Positions 58,748 through 64,000 of a stretch of 64,000 nt of DNA are shown in pieces. Numbering within the stretch: position 1 is the stretch's first letter; the number at the start of each line of letters is the position of its first letter. The stretch comes from a bacterium (GTDB lineage: Bacteria > Acidobacteriota > Thermoanaerobaculia > Multivoradales > J023), in NCBI GenBank assembly GCA_024226315.1, contig JAAELT010000696.1, forward strand, positions 25,090 through 89,089, read 5' to 3'. Made by a program: the position numbers and the translations under genes. The notes under the pieces are model-generated. The model was not told the DNA's origin. It saw nothing but the letters and a program-made list of their open reading frames with translations, and searched no databases.

Positions 58748-60727
58748 TCAGCTGGCGAGACGGGTTGAGCGCTCAGCGCTCCGCTCGACGAACAGGCCCT
58801 GGCCCGGATCTTCCGCCCGCGCTCCGGGCTCGCCCAGGCCGTCCAGCAGACCCGTCGGCCAATGGACCTCGTGCCACACCGCCAGGTTGAGCAGCCGCCA
58901 GATCTGCTTGCAGAAGCGCATGTCGCGGCGCTTGCGGAAGCGGCCCCAAAGGGTGCGGACCTCGCCGAGGTCGAGGTAGCGGCCGATCGGCGCGGAGTCG
59001 GCGAGCAGGCCGTCTTCGACGAAGCCCTCGAGGTCGCGCAGCAGCCAGGTCTCGAGGGGTACGTCGAAGCCGTGCTTGGGGCGGTCGAGGACGTCGTCGG
59101 GCACCAGGCCGCGCAGGGCGTGGCGCAGCACCTGCTTGGCGCCACCGCCGGTGGTGAGCTTGAGCGAGGAGGGTAGGGCGGCGGCGTACTCCACCAGCTC
59201 CTGGTCGAGCAGCGGGCAGCGGGCCTCGAGCGACGCCGCCATTGTGGTCTTGTCGACCTTCATCAGCAACTGGTCGGCGAGCGACAGCTTGCTGTCGACG
59301 TAGAGCAGCTGATCGAGCAGGTCGCGATCCCCCATCCTGGAATACAGGGCGCGGAAAGGCGCCGACAGCGAGCCGTTGCCGCACGCCTCGCGGGTCTCGG
59401 GACGCAGCAGGCGTTCCAGCTCGCGGTCGGTGTAGGTGGCGTACCAGCCGCGGTGGCGCTCCTCCACGGGTAGGCCGGCGATCCACACGCCCTTCCAGAA
59501 TTTGGCCGCGCCCAGCGGGCCGAGCAGGCCCTCCAGGGCGCCGACGCCGCGCGCCACGGGGCTCACCAGCCCCGGGAGGCGGGCGTCGAGCTCGCCGAAG
59601 CGGAAGTGGTGGCGGTGGTGGGTGTAGCCGGCGAACACCTCGTCGCCGCCCTCGCCGGTGAGCACCACGGTGATGCGCTGGCGGGCGAAGTGGGAGAGGC
59701 AGAAGGTGGGCACCGCGGCGGGGTCGCCGGCCGGCTCGTCGTGGTGCCAGTTGACGTCGCGCAGCAGCGCCAGGTTGCAGCCTTTCAGCACCAGCTCGTG
59801 GTGCCGGGTGCCGTAGAGCTCGGCGATGGCGCGGGCGTGGGCGAGCTCGTCGCAGCGGCCGTCCTCGAAGCCGACACAGAAGGTCTGCACCGGGTCGAGA
59901 TGGCGCCGCATCAGGGCGACGACGGCGCTCGAGTCGATGCCGCCGGAGAGGAAGGCGCCGAGCGGCACCTCGCTCATCAGGCGCTTTTTCACCGACTCCT
60001 CGAGCAGCTCGCGGATCGTCGCCGCGGCGCCGTCGAGGGTCTCGCTGCCGCCGGAAGGCGCCGGCAGGTCCCAGTACTGGCGGATCTCGGTCTCGCCCTC
60101 GTGGGCGACCATGGTGTGGCCGGCGGGCAGCTTGCTGACGCCTTCGAACAGGGTGTGCTCGCCGATCACGAAACCGTAGGTGAGGTACGAGCGCAGGGAA
60201 TCGGGATCGAGCTGCTTGGGCACCAGGCCGGAGGCGTGCAGGGCCTTGATCTCGGAGCCGAACACCAGCAGGTCGCCGGAGCGCGCGTAGTAGAGCGGCT
60301 TCTGGCCCGAGCGGTCGCGCGCCAGCAGCAGCCGGTCGCGTTTGAAGTCGTAGAGCGCCAGGGCGAACATGCCGCGCAGGTGGTGGATGAAATCGTCGCC
60401 GTGGTCCTCGTACAGGTGGACGACGGTCTCGACGTCGCTGGCGGTCGAGAAGCGGTGGCCGGCGGCCAGCAGATCCGCTTTGAGGGCGAGGTAGTTGTAG
60501 ATCTCGCCGTTGAACACCACGGCGACGTCCCCGGTCTCGTTGAACAGCGGTTGATGCCCATTGTCGACGCCGATGATCGACAGCCGACGCATGGCGAGCG
60601 CCGCCCGCCCCTGGCGGAAGGTGCCGGCGTCGTTCGGCCCGCGATGGGCCAGCGCGTCGTTCATCGCATCGAGGACGTCCGGCGCGGCGCGCTCACCGAG
60701 GGAGAAGATGCCCGAGATCCCGCACAT
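58748..60727 (-). CDS. asnB: Asparagine synthase (glutamine-hydrolysing)
   Basis: The 659-aa enzyme opens with MCGISGIFS, exposing the N-terminal nucleophile Cys2 of the glutaminase domain (about 1-200, with RGPNDAG and FNGEIYNY). The ATP-pyrophosphatase synthetase domain follows (PLGAFLSGGIDSSAVVALM, TGEGGDEVFAGY). It makes asparagine from aspartate, ATP and glutamine, or amidates a peptide or polysaccharide precursor in the same family. It is divergent from the SLATT-like gene. TAGGCT lies 12 nt before the ATG. The truncated propeller gene begins within 30 nt of its stop. Confidence 0.93.
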   Translation of the reverse strand: MCGISGIFSLGERAAPDVLDAMNDALAHRGPNDAGTFRQGRAALAMRRLSIIGVDNGHQPLFNETGDVAVVFNGEIYNYLALKADLLAAGHRFSTASDVETVVHLYEDHGDDFIHHLRGMFALALYDFKRDRLLLARDRSGQKPLYYARSGDLLVFGSEIKALHASGLVPKQLDPDSLRSYLTYGFVIGEHTLFEGVSKLPAGHTMVAHEGETEIRQYWDLPAPSGGSETLDGAAATIRELLEESVKKRLMSEVPLGAFLSGGIDSSAVVALMRRHLDPVQTFCVGFEDGRCDELAHARAIAELYGTRHHELVLKGCNLALLRDVNWHHDEPAGDPAAVPTFCLSHFARQRITVVLTGEGGDEVFAGYTHHRHHFRFGELDARLPGLVSPVARGVGALEGLLGPLGAAKFWKGVWIAGLPVEERHRGWYATYTDRELERLLRPETREACGNGSLSAPFRALYSRMGDRDLLDQLLYVDSKLSLADQLLMKVDKTTMAASLEARCPLLDQELVEYAAALPSSLKLTTGGGAKQVLRHALRGLVPDDVLDRPKHGFDVPLETWLLRDLEGFVEDGLLADSAPIGRYLDLGEVRTLWGRFRKRRDMRFCKQIWRLLNLAVWHEVHWPTGLLDGLGEPGARAEDPGQGLFVERSAERSTRLAS

Positions 60728-60811
60728 GGCTCGAGAGAGAGCCTATCAGTTTCGACCTACGGCGGAATGGTCATACAATCGCACCGGTTCCCTTGCCAAG
60801 GAGGAGATGTC

Positions 60812-61909
60812 ATGAGTGAGGAAGCGAGATTCGAGCGCACGACGCTGGAGAACGCCCTGCGGCGCTACGCCACGTTCGACGATGCCGCGAACGCGGTGCA
60901 GAGGAAGTTCTTCGGCGCCAAGATCTGGATTCTCACCGTCGGCGTCGCCGCCACCACCCTGGCGATCGTCTACTCGACCCTGTGGCTGGAAGACGCCCGC
61001 CCGCCGCTCACCGACGGCCACTTCTACCTCTGGCTGGCGGTGGTCGCCATGCCGATCATCGGCAGCGTGCTGGCGGCGGGCGCCGCGAAGCTGATCCGCG
61101 GGCTCGACTGGGTCTCGCTGCGCGGCGCCGCCGAGTCGATCAAGCGCGAGGTCTACCGTTACCGCTGCCAGGTCGGCGTGTACTCGCCGGGCAGCCAGGT
61201 ACCCGGGACGCGGGACGAGAAGCTCGCCTCGATGGTGGAGCAGATCACCGGCCGGCTGCTCGACACCGACGTGCTCGCCACCGGGCTGCCGCCCTACAGC
61301 GGCGACGAGGTGCCCGGCTACGGTTCCCGAACCGACGACGGCCTCTCGGACCTGACGCCGGCGCAGTACCTGGACTGGCGTCTGGCCGACCAGCGGGACT
61401 GGTTCAAGGGCAAATCCGTGACGCTCGAGAGCCGCAACAGCCTGTATCAGTGGGCGATCGCCATTCTCGGCGGCGTCGGCACCCTGCTGGCGGCGGTGGG
61501 GCAGGAGATCTGGGTGCCGGTGAGCGTCGCCCTCGCCACGGCCTTGACCTCGTACCTGACGCAGCGCAACGTCGAGGCCACGCTGGCCGGCTACACCCGC
61601 GCCGGCCTGGAGCTCGACAACGTCGTCACCTGGTGGAGCGGCCTGTCTGCCGAGGCCAAGGGCACCAGGGCCTCGTTCGCGGCCCTGGTCAACCGCACCG
61701 AGACCATCCTGGGCAGCGAGAACGCCACCTGGGTGCAGTCGATGCAGGAGACCCTGGCGCAGCTCCCCGACGGTGCTTGTGCCGCCTGCGGGCAGATGTC
61801 GGCCGACGACGCCCCGGAGGACGACGTTCCGGTAGACGAGACGGAAGCGGCTGAGGAAGATCCGACCGGCGATCCCATGGCGGAGGAGGACGACGAGGCG
61901 GTCGGCTAG
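60812..61909 (+). CDS. Tandem SLATT/DUF4231-like four-helix membrane protein
   Basis: The 365-aa protein has two 2TM modules. The first (about 25-160) has helices AKIWILTVGVAATTLAIVY and LWLAVVAMPIIGSVLAAG, then LRGAAESIKREVYRYRCQVG, the conserved post-TM segment of DUF4231/SLATT. The second (about 185-330) has YLDWRLADQRDWFKGKS, helices AIAILGGVGTLLAAVG and VPVSVALATALTSYL, then GYTRAGLELDNVVTWWSGL. An acidic tail with CAACGQM ends the protein. SLATT proteins are predicted pore-forming effectors of nucleotide-signalled defence systems; no SMODS or SLOG partner lies here. The ribosome site GGAGGAG is strong. Confidence 0.75.
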   Translation: MSEEARFERTTLENALRRYATFDDAANAVQRKFFGAKIWILTVGVAATTLAIVYSTLWLEDARPPLTDGHFYLWLAVVAMPIIGSVLAAGAAKLIRGLDWVSLRGAAESIKREVYRYRCQVGVYSPGSQVPGTRDEKLASMVEQITGRLLDTDVLATGLPPYSGDEVPGYGSRTDDGLSDLTPAQYLDWRLADQRDWFKGKSVTLESRNSLYQWAIAILGGVGTLLAAVGQEIWVPVSVALATALTSYLTQRNVEATLAGYTRAGLELDNVVTWWSGLSAEAKGTRASFAALVNRTETILGSENATWVQSMQETLAQLPDGACAACGQMSADDAPEDDVPVDETEAAEEDPTGDPMAEEDDEAVG

Positions 61910-62669
61910 TCCCGGCTGGTCAACCGCGCCTTCAGGTAGTCGCGGTTCATGCGGGCGATGAAGCCGATCGAGATTTCCTTCGGGCACACCGCTTCGCACT
62001 CCTTGTGGTTGGTGCAGGAGCCGAAGGCCTCGGCCTCCATCTGCGCGACCATCTTCTCGACCCGGGACAGGCGCTCGGGCTGGCCCTGGGGCATCAGCCC
62101 CAGGTGCGAGACTTTGGCGGAGGTGAAGAGCTGGGCGGCGCCGTTGGGGCATTGCGCGACACAGGCGCCGCAGCCGATGCAGGCCGCCGCCTCGAAGGCC
62201 CTGTCGGCGTCGCTCTTGGGCACCAGCACCTCGTTGGCGTCGGGCGCCGAGCCGGTGTTGACCGAGATGTAGCCACCCGCCTGGATGATGCGGTCGAAGG
62301 CGCCGCGGTCGACCATCAGGTCCTTGATCACCGGGAAGGCGGCCGAGCGCCAGGGCTCGATGGTGATCTCGTCGCCGTCTTCGAAGTGGCGCATGTGCAG
62401 CTGGCAGGCAGTGATGGCGGCCTGGGGGCCGTGGGCGACGCCGTTGATCACCATGCCGCAGGCGCCGCAGATGCCCTCGCGGCAGTCGTGGTCGAAGACG
62501 ATCGGCTCCTCACCCTGCTCCTCGAGACGCTCGTTGACCACGTCGAGCATCTCGAGAAACGACATCTCGGGGCTGATGCCTGGAGCGTCGTATGTCTTCA
62601 TCGCTCCCCGGGAGTCCGCGTTGGGCTGGCGCCAGACTTTGAGGGTGAGGTTCATGGCCGTCCCGTGCG

Positions 62670-62673
<4 letters not shown>
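61906..62673 (-). CDS. sdhB: Succinate dehydrogenase/fumarate reductase iron-sulfur subunit
   Basis: The 255-aa protein carries the [2Fe-2S] ligand set in CREGICGACGMVINGVAHG (with the distal Cys in AITAC), and ferredoxin-type clusters CIGCGACVAQCP and CTNHKECEAVCPKEIS. It transfers electrons from the flavoprotein to the membrane anchor. The ATG follows GAGGAG at 6 nt and overlaps the sdhA stop (ATGA). No membrane-anchor gene is downstream, so it is probably upstream outside the window, as in the sdhCAB order of Bacteroidota and Acidobacteriota. It ends in a 4-nt convergent overlap with the SLATT-like gene. Confidence 0.93.

Positions 62674-64000
<1,327 letters not shown>

Overview
The window is a high-GC, Gram-negative bacterial chromosome segment. 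It most resembles Acidobacteriota, probably Thermoanaerobaculia or a near relative; this is inferred from gene content, since no rRNA is present. The indicators are a TonB-dependent receptor with an N-terminal carboxypeptidase-like domain, CRTAC1-type (FG-GAP plus ASPIC/UnbV) proteins, several hydrolase-TPR fusions, a planctomycete/acidobacterial-type ECF sigma factor beside a Ser/Thr kinase with TPRs, and a two-subunit-type succinate dehydrogenase. No tRNA, rRNA, CRISPR array, transposase or phage gene was seen.

Layout. 0-16.6 kb: esterase lipoprotein, NAD-binding channel-like protein, coupled DUF2339/DUF3999 envelope pair, a secreted protein of four internal repeats, a 7TM PP2C phosphatase, then an ECF sigma factor - 91-aa protein - Ser/Thr kinase cluster. 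16.7-21.1 kb: PLP dehydratase, two Uma2 nucleases, a DnaQ-like exonuclease, a sulfatase lipoprotein. 21.1-29 kb: a permease-adaptor-permease RND efflux operon. 29-30.5 kb: RHH/RelE toxin-antitoxin and a TonB-like gene abutting a broken ECF sigma fragment. 30.6-53.3 kb: the main accessory locus, with two divergent operons (hydrolase-TPR + CRTAC1; TPR + CRTAC1 + TPR), a TonB receptor with a strong terminator, three successive hydrolase-TPR fusions, and then a ureohydrolase, patatin, FadL-like channel and GIDE-like membrane protein. 53.3-56.2 kb: a gene-poor patch with two paralogous 67-72-aa proteins flanking an RHH/PIN toxin-antitoxin pair and a STAND-protein remnant. 56.2-64 kb: porin, 5'-truncated beta-propeller protein, asnB, a tandem SLATT-like membrane protein, sdhB and partial sdhA.

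How it may work together. The 30.6-49.4 kb locus is the best candidate for an undescribed system. All four of its hydrolase-TPR proteins carry Thr in a T-x-P-S-H motif where true sulfatases carry the formylglycine Cys/Ser. They are exported, and they sit beside CRTAC1 and TPR proteins in 4-11-nt overlapping operons around one TonB-dependent receptor. I infer a cell-envelope substrate-capture and phosphoester (or related) hydrolysis system; the substrate is unknown.

Two sequence-level signals stand out. A C/G-rich palindromic repeat occupies the first codons of two unrelated exported-protein genes. TAG(A/G)NT-type -10 boxes lie 5-10 nt before many start codons, suggesting frequent leaderless transcription.
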